This document shows, piece by piece, positions 24,342 through 37,616 of a stretch of DNA of 62,000 bases (its first letter is position 1; each line of letters begins with the position of its first letter). The position numbers and the translations under genes were made by a program. The DNA comes from Phoronis australis (lineage: Eukaryota; Phoronida; Phoronidae). A model generated the notes under the pieces. It searched no databases. It was given only the letters and a program-made list of their open reading frames with translations, and was not told the DNA's origin. Where the stretch lies: the NCBI GenBank assembly GCA_002633005.1, contig NMRA01000002.1, forward strand, positions 937,628-999,627, in the 5' to 3' direction.

Positions 24342-24870
24342 AATCGTCGGAACAGGACACCGTGAATGGTATTGGAAGAAAGAAAAATTGCCAATGGTTT
24401 GTTGAAATCTTGTTTTGTGTAAATTTATTGAGTTTTATGTTAGCTATGGAGGGCTGAAATGAAGCACCCGTGGAATTTCTAGTCGGGAGTGTCATACCTT
24501 GTGATATTATATGTAGTGTATTGGGGACGATCAGAAGCTGAGGACGCCTGTGATCGTACCCAATAGACTATAAATATATACAAGGTATGACCCTCAGAGG
24601 TTCACTAGTTCAATACAGCTGTCCATGTCAAACACAAAACTCAATAAATTTACACAAAACAGAGGTTCAGCAAACCACGAGCAATTGTTCTTTCGTCTGA
24701 TAGCGTTTACAGTGTCCTGCCCTGGAGAGCGGTCGAAGCACAAAATTTTGTCCAAAAGCAGATGCGTACTGTCAATGTGTCCTACGCGAGTCGATACGGA
24801 ACTATCCGATGACTTACGGAAGGACGGTAATGGGGCTATTCGACGCGTTGTCGCTACTGTACTAGTGGTG
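24190..24870. mobile_element. Foldback transposon-like element, centre near 24543
   Basis: A large imperfect palindrome. The innermost arms GAGTGTCATACCTTGTGATA and, on the other strand, GAGGGTCATACCTTGTATAT flank a loop near 24543. Outside them, the left arm TGTGTAAATTTATTGAGTTT pairs with its reverse complement near 24640, and further out CGTGGTTTGCTG-type and GGGCAGGACAC segments also pair with divergence. No transposase frame. A related single arm lies at 27480-27800. Confidence 0.65.
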
Positions 24871-27479
24871 ATTGAATTGCGCATGCGTCGCTGTCTGCAT
24901 GTAAACAGCTGGTAAAAAGACGGAATTGTTATCAGAATACGTCGTCGCGCTAAGCCTTATTATTGCTGTTTTCCCGGGTGCAAATCTTCAACAGGTGGTC
25001 ACAAATTCCCAAAAGACCTAAGGTTACTACAGGCGAGGAGAATTGCGGTCAAAAGGGTCAACCAAGTGACAAAAAGTGTGTGGAAACCGAAGCCTCACGA
25101 CCCGTGTCTGTGCATTATGCATTTCCATTGAGAGAATACATAATCACGTTTCTTGGTAAGTTTTTAGCAATTAAGTTTCTATGGACATAGCCCACTGATG
25201 TTATCCCCACCAGTTACCCCACTAAATAATGGGTCTATTCAGTGGAACTACGTGTTTGTCTTCAGAAACTCGCCCGGGACCCGGATGGTAGGCTAACAGC
25301 ACATATCCACATATTGCCCTGGGTGGGAGTGCTCCCAATGTAAGAGGTGTATGGGACGTGCCTCTCAGAAGTCAAGGGTGATTTTTCACAGCAGTTACTT
25401 TAAAAAACTATGCTATGTCCAATAAAACTCTCTAGATGAGTGAGTTTCCTTATTTTATAGCGGACCCCACCCCCAGGAGTAACTTATCATAGTTACCCAA
25501 CTAAAATGAATGAGCTGTTCTGACAGTAAATTCGTAACACGCATTGGAATAAATATTGATGCCTAGAATGAATTTTATTTGTTGAGATCATAAACACATT
25601 TTAGGTGACATGAAAAGTACACATTCTTAAATCACTTTTAGCCTGTTTCACATATTTTAATTCAAATCTTAAATAAGGCTTGGGTACAAAGATTATTAGT
25701 TTCTACATATAAACATGAAGATGAACTGTCAAGTAAGTTCTGGTTTACAAAAGTAGTTTTGTCTTGTGTTTTCTTTTATAATTTGCTGATATTTCTCCGG
25801 GTATTCTGTTACAGGGGAGAGAAAACGAATGAAACTAGCCGCTTTACTGTCTATTTACCTTTCGACAAAATGAAAAGCAGTGTCCTTCAGCAATAACCCG
25901 AGGGAATTGAACCTCTCAATTTTAGAAAGTCAGCCCTTGCAATGGGAAATTTACAATTGTTTTTAACAAATAATGTTGTACCGTTGTATGTATGTGGTTG
26001 TTCAGTTTGCCATTTCGTTTTTAAATACACTGATAATTGTTTATTCTCAAATCTTGTGCATAGCAGATTCTTATCCAGCTAGCAACAATTGAAAGCATAC
26101 TTTGCTTGCAAGTGGAACTTTTGTTATAGACAAGTTAACACAAACTTAAAACTGTTCAAAGGCCTTCTTAAGAAAGCTCTAAGAATAAATTCACACATAA
26201 ACAAATCAACTGCAATTAAAAGGAATACTTCGTTTTGATCGCCGGATATTTCTATAGGTCAACAGGAAAATGACAATTCGCAAGCGTAATCAGTAATCAC
26301 TTCAGCTTTATAAAGAAGCAGCACAGCTGCACTGTATGGGGTTTTAAACTGAAGAAATATTGTGGTTTGAATAATTAGTGACGTCACTCACTACTAAGAA
26401 AACATAATATACGTATATATATATTTTTTGGTTATGAGTCATCGGGAAATTCGAGCGCCTATGATTTCACCATGTACCTGTATTTATAGGCCACAGGAGG
26501 CCTAGAAAACCACTTCTGTGACCACTTTAGAGGGGCAATTTAATTCAGGTGTTTTTGATGTCACAAATCATTGTGCTTCACGAATCAAGAAAGTTTTCGC
26601 GTTTACAATTGCACATTTTTGTGAAATTTGATGTCAAAATTGTGCCAATTCAGCAAATTCTACATGGAATTAAAAATGTTAGAAAAGAAGAAAGGTATGT
26701 GCCCATAAAGTATGATACTGCAGAAAATATTTCTACTGGCTATATTAAGTCATGATAAACACATACTTTGTTATATTTTTCAATTAAAATGTAGAATTAT
26801 GGAAGAAATATGAATTTATGGATGCCACCTGTTGGCGCAATTTGGAACTAGCATTCATAGTGTTTTATGCTGTTTTTAGTGTTGGTAAAACTAAAATTAT
26901 CAAACTGACTAGGCTCCATCTTTATTTTATCACACGTTTACTAATCTGTCAAGATACAAAAACAATCATTGCTACAAGTCCAAATCATACAATTTGTCAA
27001 AAAATGGAGACAAAAAGTATAGAATAACAACAAATGCAGTCGGATGAAGAACAAAAGGCCGAGAAATTAGCACGATAAAAAGCCATTATTAGATACGTAC
27101 ATATGAAAATAGAAAAATGTTTCACAAATCACCAGGCTCACTGAGCCAGTTACTAGCCTGGTTTCTGTCTCTTGAGAAGATGTCTTTCCAAGTTCCTCCG
27201 GCTGGGATGCAAGTCCATCCCACTGTTACTCATCATCTGACTCAATTTCATCACTCACGTTGACATTCTCACAGTTTTGGCAGTTGCACATTTTAATGCA
27301 TTTACACAAGAACAAATGTTTGTTTAACAACAATTCACTCTGATTCCGTTTTGGACTAAGGAATTGTAGAATAGGGTAAGTTTTCTGTAATTTCGATCTG
27401 AGATTTTATTAAAGGGCTCGCGAAATCGAGGCTGCTTAATCTATCACCAATAGTTCACGCGCGCCCTCTAGTAATGCAA

Positions 27480-27800
27480 AGGTGGTCGAATAGCCCCATT
27501 GCCGATTTATCACTGAAGGTTTCGTAATGGTCTGGGTATGTGTGGAGTTATTAATGTCGTGACCTTCCGCGACGAATTACATTGACAGTAGGCATCGGCT
27601 TTTTGGGAACATTTTTGTGCTTTGATCGCGAATTTGTTGCAAACACGCTGGAGCAGGGCACCATAAATGCTACCATAAGAAATAGCAATTACTCGTGATT
27701 TGTTGGACCCGTTTCGTGTACATTTATTGAGTTTTGTGTTTGATATGGGCGGCTAAAGTGAAGCACCCGTGGAATTCCTAATCCCGAGTGCCATATCTTG
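27480..27800 (+). mobile_element. Solo arm of the foldback family
   Basis: Shares GTCGAATAGCCCCATT, GGGAACATTTTTGT, GGAGCAGGGCACC, TTTATTGAGTTTTGTGTTTG and GAAGCACCCGTGGAATT with the arms at 24.2-24.87 kb, in the same order. The frame starting at 27769 begins in this repeat and is not supported as a gene. Confidence 0.65.
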
Positions 27801-28792
27801 TGGTAGCCATACCAGTATTGCATGTGGTAAAACTTATGAGCTACGCTCTAGAAATAACCCGTTGATAACAAATTATGTGCTCTTGGAAGTTGTGGGCATT
27901 CTCGAACTTTTTGTCACCAATTTACATCAGGATTCCCAAAAAGCCCTCGATCGCTTCACTTCACTGTCACTAGTTGACTGTGGGCTTAATTTAAAAGGTA
28001 GGATGCTCTGTGATTGTGCGTGGATGGAGAGAGACTGATTAAATCCAATAATTAATTTATTATTTAATAATCATTACTCAATGCAAGTGAAACCCGTTGA
28101 TATTCAAGTACACTAACAACGAGGCCGAACGAAAGGACTGGAAAACAAGTGCATTGAACAATTTAAAGTTAATAAAGTGAAAAGACTTCTACAGATTTCG
28201 AATGGAGTATTTTGTGGTTGAGACTAGAACCATAGCACACACTAGACGTCTACGTTCTAATCTGGTTCTTGATTGGTCGTAGAGATGACGTAGATCAACT
28301 TAGCAACGAAGACAGGCCCTCCCAACAAGGGTTCCCTCATCACAATATTTTCCTTTTATTTTTACGTTGATGTCCTCTGGGAACGGCAACATTGACTTTC
28401 CAAATAAGAAAGTCAACAGTAAAGAACTTCACTGTACTGTCTGCTTGCACAAAGCCGACTGGGCTCTACCAGAGAGCTTTAACGAGGGTATATTTTGTGG
28501 TTCCGCTCTAGTCGCGCATGGCGACAGCACGTGATTGACTATAGTAGTGATTTACTTTTAAGAGGGCAACTTGGACGCCTTTGTGAAGCCTCGTTTTAGC
28601 AGCTAATATCCTTGATGATCAGTCGTATATGGCTCCTCATAAATATTCCACATCTGAACGCGGTATTACTGTTGGCGTGTGTGATAGATGTTGGAAGTAA
28701 TAGTTATTACCAGGACTAACACGGACATACATGTATATTCATGATCGACATGTGTTCCGACGATAAATAAACTTTACCACCAGCTATTTTCT

Positions 28793-29030
28793 ACGGAAGC
28801 CCACTGGTGCCATTTTGAATTTTTTTATTATCTGGCAGCCGCCACTTAATTATCTGGCTGCTGCCACTTAATTGAACGACGTCCGTAGTATCGCTTGTAA
28901 GTCGTTCAATCTATTCACTTAACGACAATGAAATGGTGGCTACATAATTATCTGGTGACCGCCAGGTAATTATCTGGCCAGATAATAAAATATTTTTCTT
29001 CACTTCAAAATGGCATTATTGGGCTTCCGT
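28793..29030. mobile_element. 240-bp terminal-inverted-repeat element
   Basis: The left end ACGGAAGCCCACTGGTGCCA continues to TTTTGAA and TTATTATCTGG; the right end is its reverse complement with small changes. The TIRs are about 45-55 bp. The interior has repeated TTATCTGGCNGCCGCCACTT motifs and a central palindrome around GAACGAC. It is non-autonomous, and I saw no second copy in the window. Confidence 0.78.
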
Positions 29031-32000
29031 AATTTCCGTTGGTTGGTGAAATAAAGGTCATTATCACGAAAACAGTTGGCTAAAGGTATAAAAATGAAAA
29101 GAAAATCCAAATTGCATGAGGCAATCATTACCTTATAGGAGTCGTTAACTGGCCAAAATAGTGACACGTGACAATAACGACCAATTAGAAGGTTAGACAT
29201 AGACGTCTCTGGAGGGCCAAAGTAGGCCCTGCACCAAAGGAAAATAGTAACGATCCGAAAGGGAGAAAAGGGGCGGGGTTTAAAGATTGACAAGTCAGTA
29301 TGCTCAAGCAAATACATACGTAGCGAATGAAATACAGTTCCTCCAAAAACCCTTTGCACAAAATAAACTTTATTGGAATGTTGCGTTTGTATTCTGTGAT
29401 TTTAATAAACTCAAAGTGTAATCAAAGGTCAATGCAGGGGTTTTAAGGCATGGCATGAAGTTTCAAACGTCTTCTTTGCGTGTACGGAATGCGTATCGGT
29501 AAAGAAACTTTGCGTTTCTTTTAACAACGCGTTTACTTGTACACGGTGGCCGTAAGAATACAGATTATGCAGTTTGCGTACTAACATGTGACAAGATCTA
29601 GCAATAGCGATGAGACCCTGGGAGTTCATGGTTTCTTACTAACTGTTAGAAAAGGATTCGATGGCTTTCAAACTTATAAACCGAGTTATAAATGACATTT
29701 AATTAAAACGATAAGAGCCTTGATAGTGAGTACATTAACTCTATTTAACCTATTTTGTCGTAAAATGAGTCTTGAAAATGGGATAGATCGTCTGCGCATA
29801 AAGCTACAGCAGGCAAACACATGCGGTAATTTCCCACCTATTTCGCACAGTCACGTCCTTGCGTATTTCCAAATTAATTGGATATAGTTTTTTGCATCTC
29901 CGTGGGGTAAACTTTCATCTAAAATTACCAATATTTGCGGTAGTTCTCTCCACATGAACCGCATTGCTATTCTTCAGAATTCATGCTCCATTCTCAACCG
30001 CGTTTTCACGTCTGACAGAAGGTACTTCAGTATCATATCTACATCGACTGTGAAACTGCCTTTAAAATTCCGAGTAATAAAGAGTTGCTAAAACAAGAAC
30101 GAAGACAATTATTCTTTTTACCTGTACTTAGCATGTATGATACAACTTTTTCGAATACATCTCAATAATTCACACTCGCAAAAATAAAAACGGTTAGGCT
30201 TTAGAATATTTTTTTCTAAAACATTTAAGTCTTTCTCGATGTTTCAAAGTTGTAAAATTTCAGTTATCGTTCAAAACACTGTTAAAATGCTTACCTCACA
30301 GAAAAGTACATGTTAATCTCGTATATTGAAGTTGGAGGGAACTACAAAACACAAAACGGATATTAAATTAGGCCTTAAAGAGAACCTTGAATGCTAAAAT
30401 ACATTAAGTTCTACACTGTTGAAAGCACTATTCTGACCACATCGAAGTCACCATTGCCAGTGCAAACACCAGTTAGGCTATTCGCATGACTGTCTCTACG
30501 TCCTCACGAGAGACCTCTGTTGATTCAAACGGTGACTAACAACACAATCTCGTTAGGGTGTTTTAGTCAATCTTTTGTGGTAACCGCGGCCGATACATTC
30601 GTGTCAGTACTTCTACCGCTAGTACAGGCGCATGTTCAGAAACTACTTCTTAAAAAGTTTGCAGTACGCAGTGCAACCGACAGTTTACTGTTACATTAAA
30701 GATTCTAATAAAAGCCGTGCGTTTGTTATTCTATTTCCCGGCCTCATCTGAGTGAGAACGTCGTTTCTCATAGCGATAGTCTAGAACAACGAAGACAAAG
30801 AGTCTTGATGTTTATTAATTTCAGCCACTCAATCTTTAGCATTTAGCAACCCGCGGGCTCTAATGGAAAACTGACTTCTGTTAGTCGTTTTACGTTTCTG
30901 CAAGTGTCTTAATTTGATCGCGTCTTGGTAAATTTGCTTTAAACAGAGCGACGATAACAGGTTACTCGGTATTATTTTTATATCCATTTACATCTTAACA
31001 CGTCAATAATATTACCTTTCACCAGTTTTATTACATGCATGTAAGTCATTAAATGAGACTATGAAAAACCCGAGGTTTAGACTTGCCTTGCAGACAACAG
31101 CTGTCTGCCGCTGATTGGTTGATCATGATTTACGTCATGTGTGAAATTTCCGTTTTGTTCTGCTGTTTGCTGCCCTGTTTTGATGAAATTAAATGGGTTG
31201 CAAACAACAGAACGCCGGCAAACGAAGCAGAAGCACCCACACCTTAAACGCTGTCGTTCTTAGCCTCGTCTTCGTATTACACGACGTAATTTATGGGGAT
31301 TTTAATTGGGTTTATTGCGTGTTTGCCAAATCTGAAGAACAAAGATGTGATGGATTTATGTTATGTGTTTATTAAAAAGTTGAGCAAGGCCTTTAAAGGT
31401 TTTTGAGAACACTGGCAGTACATATGAAAAAGGTGTTGAAAAAACGAATAATTGAATTTTTAATTCTTATATAATGACTCGAAAACACGCCGTACATGTA
31501 ATTAGAATGTTTCACAGTTTAAAGACTATCATGGAAACAAGATCAGCCTTTCCAACTACCTTGACGCCACTTTTCCCCTGACACAGAAATTATTTTTTTT
31601 TGAACATGAATATGTACTGTTTCACGTTTGTTGCCACCAACTAACACTAAGTCCAAGAAATAATACATGTACTCCCACAATTTTCAAGTGAAAGCTTACG
31701 AAAGTTAGAAAGTCGTATCCATCTACTATGTTACTTTCTTACCCAATCCGCTTAGTGTGGGCCTAAAGTTATCAGTAATAAAAATTAGCGGGCCCACTAT
31801 GTCTCAATTTCAATATGAAAACCTACTTCACTCATTCGAGTAAACTGGAGCTTTCAGATATGAGACACCTACAGAAAATGGAAAACGCATTAAGCTATCA
31901 AAACTCACACGAATCGGACATGCGCAAGTCAGACTTTCGTTGAACTCGGCTCGGACAAAGTTCTGCAGTGCGGTTGTTGCATGAAATATTTTGGGTATGT

Positions 32001-35000
32001 TTTATTCTAGCTTTTCAATTTATTTTACAAGTCGTTGTGCATCTCCTTTTAAGATTTCAGAGCATGACCCAGGCAGACACTCTGGAAATTATGAAAGATA
32101 TGCCCGCCCAACTCCATCGTCATCGAAGTCGTTCAGCGTCTCTTCCCTCATCCGATTGTCACCAGTTTATCTCCTCGTCGCTGGTCGTAACTAGTCTTTG
32201 TGTCCTGGTGTGTGCCCTTCGTTGTTACCCCCACTAATGAAGTGCCGGAGCGGTCCACCCTACCAGGTCACCAGCAAAAATTATGCAAGGTCCTTTGATT
32301 TCGAACATCATATCCCAGAAATGATTGATCATATTTTCACTTCTCTTTGACGGAATATCAAACATGATGACGCTTATGATTTATGAATGAGAAAATTTCC
32401 ATGAAACGAAAAATAACGATAATTTAGAAAACTGCCACAACTTCTTTGAGAATTCATCTTTTATAAAAACGTTATATTAAAATGGTCATATTATTGACAA
32501 CATTGTTTTTCAATAAATGTACGTTTCTTTTTTGCTTAATCTTACTAAAAATTATGGTCACGTGACCCAGTCCACGACAGATTATTATAAATTCTTCAGG
32601 CTTTCTACTTTCAGGAAATCTGTATTTTAACTGAATTGAACTGAATGGGTGTTTTGAGATCGTACAACGTAAAAAGCCTAGAATGAAAGCAAAGCGTAGC
32701 GTTCATTTTATGTGATCGGATCAACAACAGTTGGTTTTTGAGATTGAGTGGTTTATTTAACTCTGCCCATGGCTGTTTGATGCTTTATGTGATCTATCAA
32801 TCGGTATGTCAACGCGTTTGTGCTAGTAGTGTGTGGAACAGCTGCTTTGAGCTCTTGGAATGGTATTGGTAATATTCATTATCAGAAGTATTCTCACACC
32901 ATACTTAATCCTCTCTAAAAGTTGTGAAACATCGATATTAGTGGCAATTCTGGTGCACGTTTCGTTAAAAGCGGTTCGACATTGATTGTTAGATAACGTC
33001 TTTCTGGTTTTCTCGTATTATCTAAAAATACTCCTTTTGTTCGGATAGTATCTATGCATTAGCTCCCCTAATGTCACCTGACCCATTGGGCAAAGGTCAT
33101 CGGGTTCAGTTTTTATACTGACCGCGCAATAGATCCATTTGAAGGACCTTGAGCTTTATAACAATAAAATGCAGAATTCTCTTTTCAAATTTTCGTTCAA
33201 ATGGTCTGTAAACTCTGCTTATCATTTGCAAGACAATTTTTAATAAAATGTAAAAACGAGACAAGATGTATTTTTCTCGGTCATCAAGAATAACTCTTTA
33301 GCTGTATGTTCAAAAAGTTACATAAAGCTAGAAGATGCAATATGACGGTAAGAGGGTCATGAAAATAGCCACTAAAATTAGCTTGGAAAAGTGGTATGTG
33401 GATTATCTCCCCTGTTTAGCACAAAATTTTCAAATAATTATGCACGACATGCATTGTTTATTTCACCCACCAAATCACAACTTTCAATCTATTTTGTAAG
33501 TTACTTATTTTCGTTGATGAAACTATACTTTTGGAGACGGCTAAAATGACCAATTGCGGTCTAATGCTCCAGCGGCGAAATTAGGGGTCATTGAGTGCAC
33601 AGAATGTGGCATTTAGATTTTTGTCAAGATAACTATCCATGCACAAAAATGAAGTTGTTTTGAATTTTGACGTATAGATTGATTTTTGAAAATCTACTGG
33701 TTTTATTCAGACTGACTCATGTAAAACAATATTTGTTTATCTTTCTCTGTGTACCTGAAAATAGTGTTATCCTCTGTAACTCTTTCCGTTACACTGTTCT
33801 ATGATGCACAGATTCAAAATGGTATTTGATAGCCCCCTTTCTTGATCGGAACCTGGCGCGAAAGTGAACTCAAAATCTGGTCAACTCTCCCTCTCCCCCC
33901 CCCCCTCCCGTTTCCCTATTTGTTGCATCCACCAGTGATTTGTAATATAAGTGGAAATGAAGACGAACTTTTGTCACATAACAGATTCATCGGCTTAGTT
34001 ACGCCTTCGGCGTCAACATGCGACGTAATACCGTTATGACACTGCTTGGCTTATGAAGGCAATACCAAGACAACGGTACATTTTCGCACACGCACAGAAC
34101 AATGGAGTTGTTAGTAAATATCCATCGGGGAAAATAACTTTCAAAACTGGGAACTAAATAGGCTAGCACTACTAACACCGTGAAGACAAAGTGAGTTAAG
34201 CAATGTTTGTAAGGAACAGGCCCCACCTTTTACTACAGAACCCACCTTGCTGGCACAGCAATGAAGGGTTTCAGTTAAACAATGTTTTTAATTTCTCACG
34301 TCATCCTAAAATTTGACCATTCAGTCCTTCCACCTCAGTGAATAGACAAGAAGAGCAATGCTTAACAGTTCTTGAGACTTGTCTGTGAGTTACACTTAGT
34401 GCCAGTGAATAGAATTCTGTTGAGCTAGCTGTTGAATTGTGGTCTGCTTCCGGCTACATCTGAGAGGAGTGCCCAGCAAGTTCATCAGCGAAAAGACACT
34501 TTCCTTTATGTTTCTATCCTCCGTCGCAAGGGTTTTCGCAATTCTCCTCTAGTAGAACTTGTTCTAATTCTGTTGAGCCGCAGACGCCGGAAATTGTCTT
34601 TTAGTTTTGTGTTTTCAATACGAAAGAGTGAAACATTGCAAAACTAATTGTAGCAAAACTGTATGTGACACTTGTTTCAAAAGGAAACCATTTTGTGACT
34701 TTTCCGGTGTCTGGTGACATCGTGATTAAAATCAGTGGGTTTGGAATCAGGGCGGACCAGACCTCAGTTAAGAACTGGACCACGCCTAAGCCTGTGAAGA
34801 GATATTACCGACAAAAAACAAAACGTACCTTCAATTGTTTGAAGCAAGGTTGAAAAAGTCAATACGCAAGAAGGAAAAACTCTGTGGTGACCACGGAGTT
34901 TCTGGTCTCCCTCCCACTTATGATAAATGCGCTCGCAGTCAAATGCTTGAAGTCGCTTGAGGTCGAAGGTCACATTTTCCTTGTGAAGGCTACGTCTATG

Positions 35001-35069
35001 ACTTGCTATACCAAATAGGGAGATGTGCTTTGCCTTGTGGGAGAAAAATCGAAATTTGATACTAAAAGA

Positions 35070-35868
35070 AAATGCTTTGATATCAACAGAAATTAAAAAT
35101 CTTTGCGAACAAACCCTAAAAATACCTGATGAGCAGGTTGAATTTTGCTTCAGTAGCAGAGAACCACTTTTGATATTGCAATTTAGTCAGTTTATCCCGC
35201 CCCAGTTCTCTTTAAAGATGCAAATAATTTAGGAACTGCCTTTTTCGTCACAGAGTGTTGCATTTCTTCTACTAGAATTCAAGTAATATTTTTAATTTGT
35301 GGAATCATTGGCTATCGCAGAAACAATCTAAGTTTGCAATTTGCTCCGTTTAGCTGGCTTTAAAAACGAAAATCAAATCATAGGCTTTATAATGTCATAA
35401 AACTAGTCTCTTGATATACTTTACCTCGACAGGGCTCTATTTTCCTTAACAACACGAGCGAAATGGGAACCAATGTCTGGTTTTTCTTGTCAATAAAAAT
35501 CTGTCAGTAATCTTAAAGTGGCATAGAACGTGAAAACAAAGACTAATTGCATTATTCAAAGGTAGTTTTCTGCCCCAGAAACAGATGTCAAATTGTTCAT
35601 CGGGCATTTTTGTAGTTTGTTTGTAGAGATGTTGAGTTTCTGTTAATGTCAAAGCATTTTTCTTTTAGTTTCAAATTAAGAAAACGCTCTGTCAAGTGCT
35701 TAGCATAGCATGACATAGACGTGACACATTTGCCATAGATGGGAAATAGGGCCTTTGACTTGGTGACTTCAAGCAGTAGCCAATCCAGCTTCTTCTAGGG
35801 ACGGAGAATTTTTAAAACTGACACAGTAAATATATTTCGTCTGTGTTTCAAAATTACGGTAAGCATGG
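35070..35868. repeat. Interspersed repeat family R, inverted pair
   Basis: 35070-35190 reads ACAGAAATTAAAAATCTTTG and AACAAACCCTAAAAATACCT; the reverse complement of 35530-35655 has the same order with about 75-80% similarity by eye. The part from 35740 to 35868 (GACTTCAAGCAGTAGCCAAT, TTTCGTCTGTGTTTCAAAAT) recurs at 38780-38912. Confidence 0.55.
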
Positions 35869-36238
35869 ATGGCTGTTACGTAATACAAAGAAAACATTTG
35901 AACAGAAAGGGATGCCAAACTATGTTAAATTATACAAAGTTAAGAAATACAAACGGTGATCTGCATCAACACGACCCAACAAGTTCAGAATGTAACGTAG
36001 CGGAACTCTGTTGTCAGCCGGACTCATTGTCCTAACTGTATGTATTTGAATGTCAACGCACGGGTCCTGTAATTCATCGAGTGTGCGTGAAACACTTGGG
36101 TACTTATAAAAGCTTCGCAAACATGTCGCACACCGTATTTCTAATTTGTAAGTATGAACGTGGTAACAAACGTCGTGTGATACGCCATTAACTGTGCAGC
36201 TTATGATCTTCTACAAAACTGAATTCTTCTGTTTGTAG

Positions 36239-36642
36239 TGCTATTCCTGGTGGCCAGTGTGTTGACGCTGTTGCTTATCGCAGGCGACAGGTTCTTCGGC
36301 GTTGTATTTGCCTTAAAGGCTAGGATCACAGAGCGAAAAGCTATCCCATTCCTTCTCACAGTTTGGATAATCTCGGTTGCTGTCTCAATCCCTGTATTTG
36401 TGTTTCGCATCTACGGTGAAAAAAAATGGAAGAATTATGTGGATAAATTCTGCGTGGATGATTGGCCCAGTGTGGAAACACGCCGGATTTACTACACGCT
36501 CATAGTAGTAGTCCTGTTCATACTTCCTATATGCTTCATGGCGGTGACATACTTCAGCGTAATGAGGACCCTACGAATCAGCGACATCCCGGGAGAACAG
36601 ATACCATCAGATGTCAACATGCAAAAGAGAGTAAAAAGAAAG
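36239..36642 (+). CDS. Class A neuropeptide-type GPCR, coding exon 2 (TM3 to ICL3)
   Basis: Second coding exon of the receptor begun at 16005. The acceptor is a pyrimidine-rich tract ending TTTGTAG; the leading TG completes codon 124 (Val), so TM3 reads through without a break. Residues 124-258 follow: the end of TM3 with Asp140-Arg141-Phe142 (DRF in place of the usual DRY), TM4 with Trp166 and Pro175, ECL2 with Cys195 followed by VDDWP, which resembles the C-x-E/D-x-W pattern of peptide receptors, and TM5 with Pro220 (5.50) and Tyr228 (5.58). A basic ICL3 ends in KRVKRK just where TM6 normally starts. The proposed donor AAG/GTGGGC is phase 0 and rather weak. Reading on gives only nine more residues (VGTECIVFRN begins with the donor codon) and a stop, so at least one more exon with TM6, TM7 and NPxxY must exist; I could not find it in this window. 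Confidence 0.85.
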
Positions 36643-37616
36643 GTGGGCACGGAGTGCATTGTTTTTCGAAATTAACCAATAGCTTACATAGAGTCATCCC
36701 TTGTTTAAGCTAAATACTATCTACCTGTATTTAGGTCTATGTGTGTAGTTTTTTAATAAGACAAATCAAGTTGTGATCCCGGAACTTCTTGTCGTACCCA
36801 AAATTGGTTTGAGAACGTAATAAATTATATATTTACTGTTCTTCTTGCAAATCATAGATAATGATTTTTACAGAGAAACCTTGTTTGAAAATAAAAGAAG
36901 TTACTTGTGCAAGTTTTCAGCTAAACTCTTAAATAACTCATCTTAAATCACGAAACACGGACAGCTAAACCAAACATTTTACAAGTGTTCTATTAAAGGC
37001 ACTATAAACAGTGTTCTGGCGTCAAAAAGCAAATTTCTTCACACACGTACAGTATTTGCTCTTCCAAAGTTACGTCAAGGCGCTCTAATCCTTTAAGCCT
37101 TAGGATCTGACATTTTTATTTCTATAAGAAGCAAGATGAGATCAATGTGTCATGTTAAGTTGCCTAAATCCCTGAAAAGTTGTTTTTGACACAGCAAAAG
37201 GCGATGGTTTGTTGCTCCTTTATTGACATTTATCTGATTTATCGCCTAGCTTAAGAAATGTAGGTTCGTTAATGGATCATTTGGAAACAACTTTGTTTAG
37301 TTATATTAAAACAGTTGACACACCACGTGTAAACGCGGTTGCATGCTTGTGAGCATTTTCTACAGTTGCCTGACTTGTGCGAATAATTGAACTACGGCGA
37401 TGTCGTGTACGTACTACATAAAAGGTTATGTATTATTATGTACGTATAGATGTGGGCGTAGTCATGAGGTGAACACAACCAAATTGACGGATGTAATGTC
37501 GAATGACCGTGGACTAAGGACTCTGACTGCATTTGATTCAGACTGACGACTTATGCCGCGTAATCAGAGTCGGATTTCATGAACTCTGGATTGTATCTGC
37601 ATGCATACAAATCAGT
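36643..37616. other. Start of GPCR intron 2; no gene recognised
   Basis: Sequence after the exon 2 donor. No TM6/TM7-coding exon is visible here, and I found none further right on this strand. Confidence 0.5.

Larger units (their letters stand above)
16375..36238 (+). other. GPCR intron 1 (about 19.9 kb)
   Basis: Intron defined by donor GTAAGA after exon 1 and acceptor TTTGTAG before exon 2; phases match (1 to 1) and the joined protein makes a continuous TM3. It holds no other gene I can support. It contains the 90-bp tandem duplication at 17.2 kb, the artefactual duplication at 18.4-19.4 kb, MITEs at 19.9, 20.4 and 21.1 kb, a foldback element at 24.1-24.9 kb with a related arm at 27.5 kb, a 240-bp inverted-repeat element at 28.8 kb, and the start of a repeat family at 35.0-35.9 kb. 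The stretches 22-24, 25-27.4, 29.1-32.0 and 32.2-35.0 kb look like unremarkable AT-rich DNA. Confidence 0.8.

Noticed and set aside
29000-29359. 119-codon minus-strand frame
   Set aside because: It begins in the terminal inverted repeat at 28.8-29.0 kb, has no domain, and has no splice or start support.
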